Part shown: positions 1-10,046 of the stretch, one piece after another
Numbering within the stretch: position 1 is the stretch's first letter
How the letters are laid out: each line of letters opens with the position of its first letter
From: Hyperoodon ampullatus
Taxonomy: Eukaryota > Chordata > Mammalia > Artiodactyla > Ziphiidae
Direction of reading: 5' to 3'
NCBI GenBank assembly: GCA_949752795.1
Contig: OX457056.1
Location: 205,407,654 to 205,471,653 of the forward strand
DNA length: 64,000 nucleotides
Made by a program: the position numbers and the translations under genes
Notes under the pieces: model-generated
Database searches by the model: none
What the model was told of the DNA's origin: nothing
The model's input: only the letters and a program-made list of their open reading frames with translations

Positions 1-424
1 GCAGCAACCAACAAAGAGACATTGGGAAAAGGTCAAAATCTCAGAGATAAGGTGGGCTGTTCTCAGCCAGGCCTGGGGAAACATGCTCGGGCTAAGAGAG
101 CAAGGTCAGGGCTCAGCAGCCGGCAGCCCTAGTGCCGGCCTTCTGGGAGGAAGTACCACGGCAGTACTTAGCAGTAATTATCAGGCAGGAATTATCAGGG
201 CCTCCTCTGTCAGGGCAGCTGTCTGAAGCGAACGACCAGCCTAAAGAAGAGGGAAAAGCAAAGAGGGTTCATTGTCTTGAATGGGTGTGAAGGCAGTGAG
301 AACCCTGGATGGGGACTCAGGATGGGGGGAGGGACAGCAGGTGAGCCATGCCTACCACCGCCTGGCCCTTCACCTCTGCCCCCTTCGTCCCACCCCTGCT
401 CTGTTCTGCAACGCTGGAGTGCAA
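1..424. other. Unassigned non-coding DNA
   Basis: Moderately GC-rich sequence with no repeat family or exon that I recognise. Short open frames on both strands have no recognisable domain. Confidence 0.4.
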
Positions 425-545
425 GTTTTCATTTCGAATGGGAGGAAACTGAGGCCATGAGAGGTTAGGTGACTCGTGCAGGTCCCAGGACAGCAATGCT
501 ACACTTGGGTTTCTCAGTTTTGAGAACCCACATCTGCACCTGAGA
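425..545 (-). repeat. MIR fragment
   Basis: Contains the reverse-strand MIR core (ggaggaaactgaggccatga, then aggttaggtgact and a diverged remainder). Old tRNA-derived SINE; boundaries approximate. Confidence 0.6.
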
Positions 546-657
546 AACATAGAAAACACCTCCCATTATGCACAATCTGGTCTGTGCAATGTCTCCCCAG
601 AAACCATGAACATTTGGCAGAATTGTTCTTCTTTCATGTATTAAAAGATACAGTATT

Positions 658-872
658 GGGCTTCCCTGGTGGTGCAGTGGTTGAGAGTCCGCCTGCCGAT
701 GCAGGGGACACGGGTTCGTGCCCCGGTCCGGGAAGATCCCACATGCTGCGGAGCGGCTGGGCCCATGAGCCATGGCCGCTGAGCCTGCGGGTCCAGAGCC
801 TGTGCTCCGCAATGGGAGAGGCCACAACAGTGAGAGGCCCGCGTACCGCAAAAAAAAAAACAAAACAGGAAG
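658..872 (+). mobile_element. CHR-type SINE
   Basis: Begins gggcttccctggtggtgcag (tRNA-like head, box A region), carries box B-like gggttcgtgccccgg, the conserved cacatgctgcggagcggctg segment and gaggcccgcgtaccgc, and ends in an A-rich tail. No clear target-site duplication was found for this copy. Confidence 0.93.
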
Positions 873-959
873 AGTATATTTTGCGTGAAATCAGACCCCC
901 AAACAAACAAATAACCAACCAAATACAGAAAATACAAAAAGCCCACTTACGTCTGAGTT

Positions 960-1088
960 AGGGTTACTGAGTTCTTGAGCTGGGTCCACCAGAAGATTCT
1001 GTGTGACCAAGCCACTCTGATCCTCATTTTCTTATCTATATAATGGAAGTGATAGCTTTGCCCTGCTTACCACATTAATTTGTTGTAA
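960..1088 (+). repeat. MIR fragment, interrupted by a SINE
   Basis: MIR-like order: tctgtgtgaccaagccactc, then cctcattttcttatctat and ataatggaagtgatag. The next SINE inserted just downstream. Diverged, so the call is moderate. Confidence 0.5.
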
Positions 1089-1098
1089 TCAAATATAT

Positions 1099-1396
1099 AT
1101 ATATATATATATTTATTTATTTATTTATTTTTATGGCTGTGTTGACTCTTCGTTTCTGTGCGAGGGCTTTCTCTAGTTGCGGCAAGTGGGGGCCACTCCT
1201 CATCACGGTGCGCAGGCCTCTCACTATTGCGGCCTCTCTTGTTGCGGAGCACAGGCTCCAGACGCGCAGACTCAGTAGTTGTGGTTCACGGGCCCAGTTG
1301 CTCTGCGGCATGTGGGATCTTCCCAGACCAGGGCTCAAAGCCGTGTCCCCTGCATTGGCAGGCAGAGTCCCAACCACTGCGCCACCAGGGAAGCCC
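1099..1396 (-). mobile_element. CHR-type SINE, longer and older subfamily
   Basis: Reverse-strand copy: the right end reads gccaccagggaagccc (reverse of the head), the left end is an ATTT-rich tail. It carries an extra middle-to-3' segment (gagggctttctctagttgcg, then gcaagtgggggccactcctc) that the twelve other copies lack, so it belongs to a longer CHR variant. The flanking duplication tcaaatatat lies at 1089-1098 and 1398-1407. Confidence 0.9.
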
Positions 1397-2012
1397 CTCA
1401 AATATATTTTTAAAAAGCATTTAAAATGCTCTGTCTCCGCAAAACGTGTGACCTTGGGCAAATCATTTTACTGACTCTAAAAATAAAACTACACTAGAAG
1501 ATTTTAAAATTATCTTTTCCCTATTCAACATTATTGGGGGCAAAAACATCCCTTTGTTACATGGCCTTTGCTGAGATGTTTGCTGACATGGGACCTTGCC
1601 TTTGTGTCCTAAGCCTCCCTGTAGGGCTGGTAGCACACAGCTAGACTTGTCTATCCAGGGGCTAATCTGGTCAGGTAAAGACAGCTTCTTTACCTACACA
1701 TAAGTACAGGAGAATCCCATGTTCAAGTTTTTCCAGGAAAGTCTAGATTTCAATCGTCCTACACTTAGGTCACATAAATCTGCTACTTGTCAGATGATGT
1801 GGTCTGATTCTGAGTCTGGTTATATTTATATTCCTGGTTGTAGTGATGGCACTGTCTGGTAGCTCCCCTGGTCATGGGAGGGCCATGTGTTTGATTGAAG
1901 AAAAAAATGACCAGGAAGAGCTCTTCCTCTGGCCCTCACCTTATATGGACAGATGTCCAAATATGTCTCATAGGTATGTATTTCAAGTTGGCAGGGGTGT
2001 GCTACAGCTTGG
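1397..2012. other. Unassigned non-coding DNA
   Basis: No recognisable repeat or exon. The 63-codon frame at 1843-2034 has no domain and runs into the L1 stub. Confidence 0.35.
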
Positions 2013-2028
2013 TAACAGGTTTCTTCTT

Positions 2029-2502
2029 TTTTAAATTTTATTAAAAAAAATTTTATTGGAGTATAGTTGCTTTACAGTGATGTGTTAGTTTTTGCTGTAC
2101 GGCACAGTGAATCAACTATACATATATATATATCCCCTCCTTTTTGGATGTCCTCCCCATTTAGGTCATCATAGAGTGTTGAGTGCAGTTCCCTGTGCTA
2201 TAGGTAGGTCCTCATTAGTAATCTATTTTATACACAGTAGTGTATATATGTTAATCCCAATCTACCAATTTATCCCACCCTCCCTTTCCCCTCTGGGTGT
2301 CCATATGTTTGTTCTCTATGCCTGTGTCTCTATTTCTGTCCTGCAAATAAGTTCATCTGTACCATTTTTCTAGATTCCACATATATGCCTTAATATACAA
2401 TATTTGTTTTTCTCTTTCTGACTTCACTCTGTATGATAGTCTCTAGGTGCATCCATGTCTCTGCAAATGGCACAATTTCGTTCCTTCTTATGGCTGAGTA
2501 GT
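2029..2502 (-). mobile_element. 5'-truncated L1 3' end
   Basis: Reverse-strand L1 3' UTR and the end of ORF2: ttttattggagtatagttgc at the left (3' end), and ggctgagta next to the break at the right. The 16-bp duplication taacaggtttcttctt (2013-2028) and its copy with one mismatch at 2503-2518 bracket it. About 0.47 kb of a roughly 7-kb element is present. Confidence 0.92.
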
Positions 2503-2607
2503 TAACAGTTTTCTTCTTGATCAAAGAAGGAAGAGAAGAGACTGCTTATAGACTTCTTATGGGTGTTCTGGCTTATAAATAATGTTAAACTCAAATGTCT
2601 TGGGGTA

Positions 2608-2818
2608 GGGCTTCCCTGGTGGCGCAGTGGTTGAGAGTCCACCTGCCGTTGCAGGGGACACGGGTTCGTGCCCCGGTCCAGGAAGATCCCACATGCCGCG
2701 GAGCGGCTGGGCCTGTGAGCCATGGCCACTGAGCCTGCGCATCTGGAGCCTGTGCTCCACAATGGGAGAGGCCACAACAGTGACAGGCCCGCGTACCACA
2801 AAAAAAAAAAGAAAAAAA
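2608..2818 (+). mobile_element. CHR-type SINE with 13-bp TSD
   Basis: Complete short-form copy from gggcttccctggtggcgcag to an A tail interrupted by one G. Perfect duplication aaatgtcttgggg at 2593-2605 and 2819-2831. The A-first duplication fits L1-endonuclease priming. Confidence 0.96.
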
Positions 2819-2831
2819 AAATGTCTTGGGG

Positions 2832-3364
2832 ATAGGTGGGTAGGTGATGGTTACGACTGCTTCATAATATAGAAAGGTACAGCTTATAAATGCTGAGCCC
2901 TGAAAAGCTACCTTCACACACCTATCCTTTGGTTAAGGCACTGATTAAAATGCAAATATCTCTAAACAGGAAAATATAATAAACTGTGCTGGTCATTAGC
3001 AATTTAGTGCTAATGTGGCTGTGAAACTGCTTTTTCCTTTCCTTACCTAAACAGCCAGCTGCCATTAGCTTTCTATTAGGAATAAGACATATATCAGGTC
3101 TGATGACTATGGGAAAGGGAAAGTGAGAGACCACAAATTTAGCCCTGTCTGAGAAGCTCTGTCATGAGCATATTGATAGAGTATCCTGGGGCAACAGTAG
3201 AAGGAAGGACATTAATGTTTTTATTCAGATTGTATCAGTGCCGAAAACTGTACTGGTCCCTCTCCATTCCATGTATACCTTCAATATGTATTTTTGAGTA
3301 CTTGTTACTTGCTATGTTGGTCCTTGAGAGTCCAGTCTAAAAAGTATAAATTTCCCTGCTGCTA
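2832..3364. other. Unassigned non-coding DNA
   Basis: I see no named repeat, RNA gene or exon-like frame here. Confidence 0.35.
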
Positions 3365-3700
3365 TAGACGTAATGGCTTTCCCCTGAAATTCATATGTTA
3401 AAGCCCTAACCGACAATGTGGTGGTATTTGAAGGTGGAGAGTTTGGGAGGTAATTAGGGTTAGATTAGGTTATGAGGATGGAACCTCCATAATGGGATTA
3501 GTGTCCTTATCAGGAGGCTAAGGGACTAGAGCTTTTTTTGTCTGCCAGGAAATGTCCATCTGCAAACTAAGAAGTGGGCACCAGACACTGGATCCGCTGG
3601 TGCCTTGATCTTGGGTTTTCCAGCCTCCAGAACTGAGAAATAAATGTTTTGCTGTTTAAGCCACCCAGTTGTGTGCTGGTCTCATCCTGTTGATTACCAA
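3365..3700 (+). repeat. Solo LTR of the MaLR (MLT1/MST-like) group
   Basis: Recognisable order of the mammalian MaLR LTR: cccctgaaattcatatgtta near the left, then gggaggtaattagggttaga, gtgtccttatcaggag, ttccagcctccagaactgag, a polyadenylation signal aataaa and gtttaagccacccagt. No internal retroviral genes lie next to it, so it is a solo, decayed LTR. Subfamily not resolved. Confidence 0.8.
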
Positions 3701-4394
3701 GGTGGCTGGTCTAGCCCTTATGGTTCTTATTATGATTGCAAATGCCCTCAGCAATAACCATCAGGAAACTGGGCGGGGGAAAAATGTTTACTACTTACAA
3801 GTCCTGGAATTTATTATGCACATCTGGGAGCACACACCAAGGTAACAGGTGGAGAAAGAGAGTATGAGGGCCTGAGGTTCTGCTTTTATTAGGATTGAGG
3901 GTGGGGTGCCTAGGGTTTCACAGGCTCACTCTTTTTGGTGTGTTTGAAACCTAAGAGTGAGACTTTAAAGCTTGGGAAGAGAAAAACAAGTGGCCCAAGT
4001 AGTCAATTATTGAGATCAATCAAGATCCCTAAAACAAAGGAGTCTGGGGTGCCCAAGAAGGGGTTGGGGGGCTCTTTATCTAGTGGAGACTGGCAATGTG
4101 TTTATTCATATAGACTTCTTTGATGTGGATGCCTCTTTGAAGTGGATGTCTCAGCAATCAAAGCTTAAGTCAGGTACTTGCATTACCAACAGAAAAGCCA
4201 GCTATACCAGTCTATGGTATTTTTGTTATAGAAGCCTGTGCCCTCAGGGAGCTTAGTGTCATGGCTGTGGTCATAAGTACACAACAACTGTGATAAAAAC
4301 CGGAAAAGTTCTCATTGGGGTAGAGGGTTCCATGAAGGGCCATGGGATGGGTACCTCGCCATGCAGCTGTAGGGAAGTTGCAGAGTCATAATGC
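3701..4394. other. Unassigned non-coding DNA
   Basis: Unidentified stretch after the LTR. The frame at 3935-4123 shows no known domain. An unrecognised old insertion is possible. Confidence 0.3.
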
Positions 4395-4490
4395 ATTATT
4401 TCATTTAACCTTTACACTAGTTCTATATGGTAAAATTTTAACCTCGGTTTTACAAATGAGGAAATCCAGGCGCAGGTAGCATCCCTAGTT
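4395..4490 (-). repeat. MIR fragment
   Basis: Reverse-strand MIR pattern: tatttcatttaacctttaca followed by ggttttacaaatgaggaaat. Confidence 0.6.
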
Positions 4491-6060
4491 ATAACAGCAA
4501 AAACAGAGAGTCACCATTCTTTAATTACCAGACCCACGCCATGTGTCAATGCGACGCCTAAAATTACAAAGGCAATAAGGTAGAAAGTCTAGATTTGAAT
4601 TAATGGTGTACCTGACTCTAAGTGATAAATGAATACTTGATTCCCTCAGTCTCTACTTTGAAGAGGAGAGTGGAAGGGAATAGGCATGGGGAGGAGGCTG
4701 AACCAGAGAGCAGAGGGGTCATCTAAGGTCATCATCATTCTTTAACCCTAATGATAGTCTTAATGAAAAATATGGACAAAGAGGACTTATCACCGGTCAA
4801 CTTTTGTGCAGTGTCTTTTAAACAAAGAGCACACGGCAAGACCACATTTTCAAAATGTCACAGATTCCCTCACCACCCTCCCTCTGGCAAGAGCTTTGCT
4901 ATTTTCCTTCATTCGCAAAGCCAAGTGACTGATTGGAGCTGCTTCCCCTGCTCCTTCATCTTCACAGCTAAAGAGGCCAGGGGAACTGCCCTTTTAAAGT
5001 CCTTGAGATAAGGATTGGAAGGAGATATAATTTTTATCCTTTACACAGAAGACATGGATTCATTAAAGGGTTTGAGAGTGTTTACCTGCCCCATGGACCA
5101 CCCCAAGCCAGGCACAGGAAGCTCTACATTAAAGAGGTTTTGCTGAGACTTTTTCCCAGACTTCTTAGGGATAGAATTTCTCTCTAGGCTGTCGAGAATC
5201 AAGTCTCAGGAGGACAAAGAACACAGAATTATTCTAAGAGGATTTGTGGACCTTAAGAAAACCTGACCTCCCTCCTCTCTGGACTCAGAGGAGGCCCTAT
5301 CCTTGTAAATAGCCCTATCCTGATTGCTATTGATGAAGGAAGTGGAATCATTAAGTCAGTTCCTGCTGACAGAGGCAGGATGGCTATTCTACTGGTCTTT
5401 ATGTGACTTAACTGGCTGGTTTCTGCTGTGTGCTTGCTCCCCAAAGCCAGCAGTTTTCCAAGGGTGGAATTTTATAAATCACGAATAAGTAAACGCAACA
5501 CTTTCGCCCAGGAGGCTGAACAAGTGGAGCTGTAGTTTTAGGGAGGTGACACAAGTGACTGCAGGTTTGCAGAGCTCGGTCCCACCTTCATCATTATAGG
5601 CATAGATCATGCTCAAGGCAGGTATATTGAGGAAGCTCATCTCTCATTCCCCCTGCACCCCTACCTCACTGCTGCTCCATTTTCCTGTATGGCTCAGCAT
5701 TGAAGACTAAACAGTCAAGAAACAGGGCCATAAGGCTCATTTGGGTCTTCCTTGAGCCTGACAAAATAACCTTGGTTGCGGACCCATCTAATAATCATTT
5801 TAAATCATGGGAGGCAGGTCTGAGGACTGCAAAAGCAGTTAAATATCAGGGTTGAGGCATCTCATTAAATTATGGGAAGCAGCCTTCTGCTACCCTGGGC
5901 TGCCTGACATACTTAGGCAGAATGTCACTCTCAGCCTGGCACTTTTATCAAAGGTAACATAACAGACAACATCAAATACAATACAGGAGTCTACAAAAAG
6001 GGATCAGTGTATAAGGTGGAAATGGCTGGAAAGATATTGTTCTCTTTGATTTTTTTGGTA
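4491..6060. other. Unassigned non-coding DNA
   Basis: About 1.6 kb without a recognised repeat or gene. Short frames at 4751-5011 and 5253-5444 have no domain, no splice context that I can argue for and no repeat origin. Confidence 0.35.
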
Positions 6061-6075
6061 CCATCCTTCCCTCTT

Positions 6076-6251
6076 TTTTTTTTTTTGCCTCTCCCGTTGC
6101 GGAGCACAGGCTCCGGACACACAGGCTCCGCGGCCATGGCTCGCGGGCCCAGCCGCTCCGCGGCATGTGGGATCTTCCGGGATCGGGGCACGAACCCGCA
6201 TCCCCTGCATCGGCAGGCGGACTCTCAACCACTGCGCCACCAGGGAAGCCC
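6076..6251 (-). mobile_element. CHR-type SINE, 3'-shortened, with 15-bp TSD
   Basis: Reverse-strand copy: a T-run, then gcctctcccgttgcggagca, ending at the right in ccaccagggaagccc. The last part before the tail (the gtgagaggcccgcgtac section of other copies) is missing. Perfect duplication ccatccttccctctt at 6061-6075 and 6252-6266. Confidence 0.95.
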
Positions 6252-7439
6252 CCATCCTTCCCTCTTAATTCCCAAATACAAAATCCAATTAACAGAGGGG
6301 CAGAGCCAGCTGTTGGGTGGAAACCATGAAGAGTAAATAGCAAGGACTAAGGGATACACAGTCACTTAATGAAGTTATCTAGAGGTGGGGCCGTGTCCAC
6401 TTGAGATAAGAGAAAAAATGCAAAGATTGTCAATTTGGTAAAAGAGAAACAGATTGACTGTTGAGAAGAAAAACCATGAAAGAAGGCTGGCTGCCTCTGG
6501 TTTCTCCTGATTGAACAAAAACATCTTGCTAGTGGGGTTAATATTGGACTCCTCTCCTAGTGAAGAATTAGAAAACAAGAAGCTTCTGGGGCTGAGTCAG
6601 TGTTTGCAAAAATCATGAATACAAACACAATCAGATTCATAATGCATTGAATATATATAGCCCTTTTATTTTGAGGAGCTATAGAAAGTCACAGAGGGTA
6701 TCTCTTTAATCCTTACTTCTCTCTTTTGGAAGATGAGGTGATTAGCAGCAACGGAGCAAAGAATTGAAGTTCAAGCCAGTGGAAGTGTCTGAGGAGTCAT
6801 CACTGTCCCCACCTTCATGGCAGAAACACCTAGAAAAGAGGCTATTCTGGGTTTTACACTTGTGCCCAACGTAGGAAACTCTTGTATTCATGTCTCGAAG
6901 TAAATGCATTTGCAGACATCTTTCTCCTGTCCTATCATATTTTCATCAAACTGTAGCAAATGGAATAAACATATTGCTTTATAAACTGTAAAATTTTAGC
7001 ATTTCATGAATAGGTTATTAAATATATGCAGTGTTTCTACAATAACCAAGGAAAATATCCCATAAGTGCATCTTGCCATAGGAAAATGACAAATACACAC
7101 CTGTCAAAGCTTTGGGGCTTTCCTCCCACCACCCCCTAAAAGAATGTTTTTAAACAACTGTTTAAAGAATTTGAAGTGGTATATCCTGAGAATCAAGATA
7201 CACAGAAATAGGATTACTTGACCCAAGGGAAAGAAAGACAGGAGAAACTTTATACTGTAGATCTTATGTGGAGAAAGATTTTACAGAATTAATAGCAATC
7301 AGGAATCCTTTATCCTTACTGAGCAAGGGACAAGGGATCAGAAGATAGACTTTTCCATGGCTGTGCAAAGTATTCAAATGACAATGAGCTTATGGTTATT
7401 AATATTAAGATTGCCCATTTTTTTCCATCACCATTATGG
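6252..7439. other. Unassigned DNA with a weak MIR trace
   Basis: Mostly unrecognised AT-rich sequence. At about 6,670-6,790 there is a faint reverse-strand MIR pattern (atctctttaatccttact, ggaagatgaggtgatta), too diverged for its own entry. Confidence 0.3.
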
Positions 7440-8130
7440 CACCCTGAGGTTCAAACCACCACCATTGGTCTCCTGGATTGCACTAACCTGATAAATGGCC
7501 ACTAGGCTTCCACTCTTTTCCTTTTCCAATGTATTCTCTAAATAGCAGTTGGAGTTGTCTTTTGAAAACACAATTCTGATCATTTTATTTCTTTCTTAAA
7601 CTCCTTTAAGTGTTCAATTATTTTCAGTGCTTGGGCCAACATGTTGTGTGACAAATGGCCTATTAGGTCTGACCTATGCCAGCATCCTCTCCATCCAAAC
7701 CTAGCACGTTTCTCCACCCTTCTTCTCTGTGCTCTAGTCATATTGGAAGTGTTTCAGTTCCTCAAGTATATCATGTACCTTCCTTTTTCAACTGCTTTGC
7801 ATACGCTGTTCCCTCTTCATGTAATACTCTTTTATTTTTCAACTGACCCACTGCTACTCACCCTTCATACTCCAGATAGATTTGATATCCCTATCATATG
7901 CTCCCATGATATACTTCCACGATATCCTTCCTTTATCTTATCTAACATTTATCATACTTGTAATTACCTGTCCAATGAAAAAGAAGCTCCTTGAGGACAT
8001 ATTTGTCTTATTTGCCCCTGTATCACCTTAGAATCTGGTTGGTGTCATGTCTCATAATATGATTCTAATAATTATTTAGTGAATCAAGATGTGAATCTAG
8101 TTGATGCTCAATATTTGTGAAATAAGTGAA
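7440..8130 (+). repeat. LINE2 3' fragment
   Basis: Follows the L2 3'-end order in diverged form: ttctctgtgctctagtcata, a cttcatgtaatactct block (cf. ctggaatgctcttcc), aacatttatcatact, gaagctccttgaggacatat and attatttagtgaatcaa. The open frame at 7641-7994 lies in this decayed L2. Confidence 0.75.
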
Positions 8131-8559
8131 TGGATTAGAGAGTGGGATTAGCAGAGAATCACAAAAAATCAGGTCAGTTGGATGTCCTCCAAATATATGA
8201 ACTTGAGGTTATTCTATCCAGTTCTCAGTCATTTATTTCTATCCCAAATTCTGTACATGGGATTCAAAGTAGACTGGTTAATGTATATAATTAATAATTG
8301 ACAAATAAATATGTAGTAAATGCACATTAATTTCAAATTTGCTAGTTCAACTTTTATGATGATCCCAACCCTTTCACCATTTGTAAAAGGAAAGTTTCCT
8401 GGAGGGTTTCATTAATTGGGCCCTTTAATATACTGCCGCTGGGAGTTTGGATTGGTACCATCTCCTTGAAAAGTAGGTTGGGAATATCAATAGCATTAAA
8501 GAAGTGGGACCTGATAACCTTATTTTGAGGAAGCTTTCCTAGTAAATATTTTAATCAAA
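8131..8559. other. Unassigned AT-rich DNA
   Basis: Nothing recognised. Confidence 0.3.
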
Positions 8560-8880
8560 AACGTAGATAAAGATTTTCACATTATCGTGTTCAGTGCAAC
8601 CATTTTTACAATGACTGACAAGTTGAAACCACTGAAATGTCAAACAATAGTAAGCTGTTTTAGTAAATTATGGCACATCCACATTGTGACTGTCAATAAA
8701 ATAATGTGTTTAAATAATTTTCAAAGATGGGGAAAGCTTATGATACAAATATTAGGTGAAATAAGAAGAATGCAGTATTATACATCAGAAAGACTTTGAT
8801 GTTGCAAAAATTATACAATCATAGAAAATATTTGGAAAGAAATATACCAAAATGCTTATATTTGTTTGGGAGAGTTTATG
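8560..8880 (+). repeat. Old L1 (L1M-like) 3' fragment
   Basis: Resembles the plus-strand 3' end of old mammalian L1: tatggcacatccacattgtg, tcaataaaataatgtg, then a diverged A-rich continuation. Assignment by general resemblance only. Confidence 0.5.
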
Positions 8881-9089
8881 AGTAGCTTTGACTTCTTGCT
8901 TTCAGATTTTTCAGTCTCCACTTTGTCAACTTCCACACCAGCCATTCCCTGACAACAAAAATTTAAAAAACGAATACTGTGTGCCTGGCACTGGTGGAAA
9001 ACCATATGTGTTAATTCACCTTATCCTGACCACACTCAGCCTGACACATGCTAAGTGCTCAAAACATGAGTATTGATCAACATGTTAGA

Positions 9090-9210
9090 GAATGTATCAT
9101 TACTATCCTTCCTTTGAAAAATGAGCAAACTGAGGCAGAGTTTAGGTTAATGATATACAGCAAATAAGTGATGAACTTGGGATTCATAGCCAAGCAGTCC
9201 TGTCCAAGAG
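9090..9210 (-). repeat. MIR fragment
   Basis: Reverse-strand MIR core: aaaaatgagcaaactgaggc, then aggttaatgatatacagcaa and gaacttgggattcatagcc. Confidence 0.6.
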
Positions 9211-9269
9211 CCCACACTTGGAAAAATGTGGTGGTCAAAGAAGTTACACAGAGGTTACCAGATTGGGTC

Positions 9270-9437
9270 ATATGTGAGTATCATTTGGAGAGCTTGTTAC
9301 TACTGCAGATGTTGGAGTCTGCCACAGAACTTCTGATGAATGGGTCTAGAATGGATTGTGATAATGTGTATATTAACTAGTCCCTTCAAGTGGTTGGGAA
9401 TCAGGCAATCTGTAGGACTAACATCTGAAACCAAGAG
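9270..9437 (+). repeat. MER5A-like hAT (Charlie) fragment
   Basis: Diverged order matching MER5A: gagtatcatttggagagctt, ttctgatgaatgggtctaga. Non-autonomous DNA transposon relic; boundaries approximate. Confidence 0.5.
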
Positions 9438-9655
9438 CACTGGTTTGGGACTCGGACAGATGCAGGTTTGAGCCCTGGACAGTTACTGTGTGATGGGGCA
9501 GATTGCATAAATTTTCTAACTTGGGATTTCTCACCTGTAAAATGGTGATAATAATAAACTCTCCTAGAGAAAGTATGAGGATTCATGAAGAAATTATATT
9601 GCTTACTTAGCACAGTGCTTTACAAGTAGTAGTAGTTAATAAATGAATTATCATA
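9438..9655 (+). repeat. MIR
   Basis: Nearly complete plus-strand MIR: atgcaggtttgagccctgga, a splice-like ttgggatttctcacctgtaa, aatggtgataataata, agcacagtgctttacaagta and taataaatgaattatc. The intact L1 begins shortly after. Confidence 0.75.
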
Positions 9656-9696
9656 GAAACAGATGTCCCATTTATCTATATTATTTATTGTTAAAA

Positions 9697-9713
9697 CAAA
9701 AATATTTATTGTT
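9697..9713. repeat. Left target-site duplication of the intact L1
   Basis: The 17-bp caaaaatatttattgtt here is repeated exactly at 16852-16868. In the element's sense direction the target reads att|aacaataaa, a close variant of the L1 endonuclease preference TTTT/AA on the primed strand. The first c could belong to the element's 5' end instead. Confidence 0.95.
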
Positions 9714-9732
9714 TTTTTTTTAATTTGGTTTT

Positions 9733-9738
9733 TTTATT
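9733..9738 (-). promoter_or_regulatory. L1 polyadenylation signal
   Basis: tttatt on the plus strand is AATAAA in the L1 sense strand, close upstream of the A tail (T-run 9712-9721). Confidence 0.8.
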
Positions 9739-9804
9739 AATTAGTTTCTGCTTTATAACAAAGTGAATCAGTCATACATATATATCTGTTCCCACATCCC
9801 TTCC

Positions 9805-9848
9805 CTCATGCATTTCCCTCCCTCCCACCCTCCCCATCCCACCCCTCC
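9805..9848 (-). other. G-rich run in the L1 3' UTR
   Basis: Several runs of three or more C on the plus strand (ccctccctcccaccctcccc) are G runs in the L1 sense strand. This is the position where mammalian L1 3' UTRs carry a G-rich polypurine tract able to form a G-quadruplex. A second C-rich cluster lies at about 9,970-9,990. Confidence 0.7.
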
Positions 9849-10046
9849 AGGCGGTCACAAAGCACCGAGCTGATCTCCCTGTGTTCTGCTGCTGCTTCCC
9901 TCTATCTATCTACCTTACGTTTGGTAGTGTATATATGTCCATGCCTCTCCTTCACTTTGTCACAGCTTACCCTTCCCCCTCCCCATATCCTCAAGCCCAT
10001 TCTCAAGTAGGTCTGTGTCTTTATTCCCATTTTACCCCTAGGTTCT

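Noticed and set aside
658..872. tRNA gene at the SINE heads
   Set aside because: Box A and B-like motifs are present but the cloverleaf is not intact and an A tail and TSD follow; these are tRNA-derived SINEs.
584..961. Recurrent open frames with a GFPGGAVVESPPADAGD-type or GPSRSAACGIFPDRGTNPCP-type product at every SINE
   Set aside because: They are translations of the CHR SINE consensus in different frames and strands; repetition of the same peptide at thirteen loci is due to the repeat, not a gene family.
3365..3700. Retroviral genes next to the LTRs
   Set aside because: No gag, pol or env-like frames next to any of the three LTRs; they appear to be solo LTRs.
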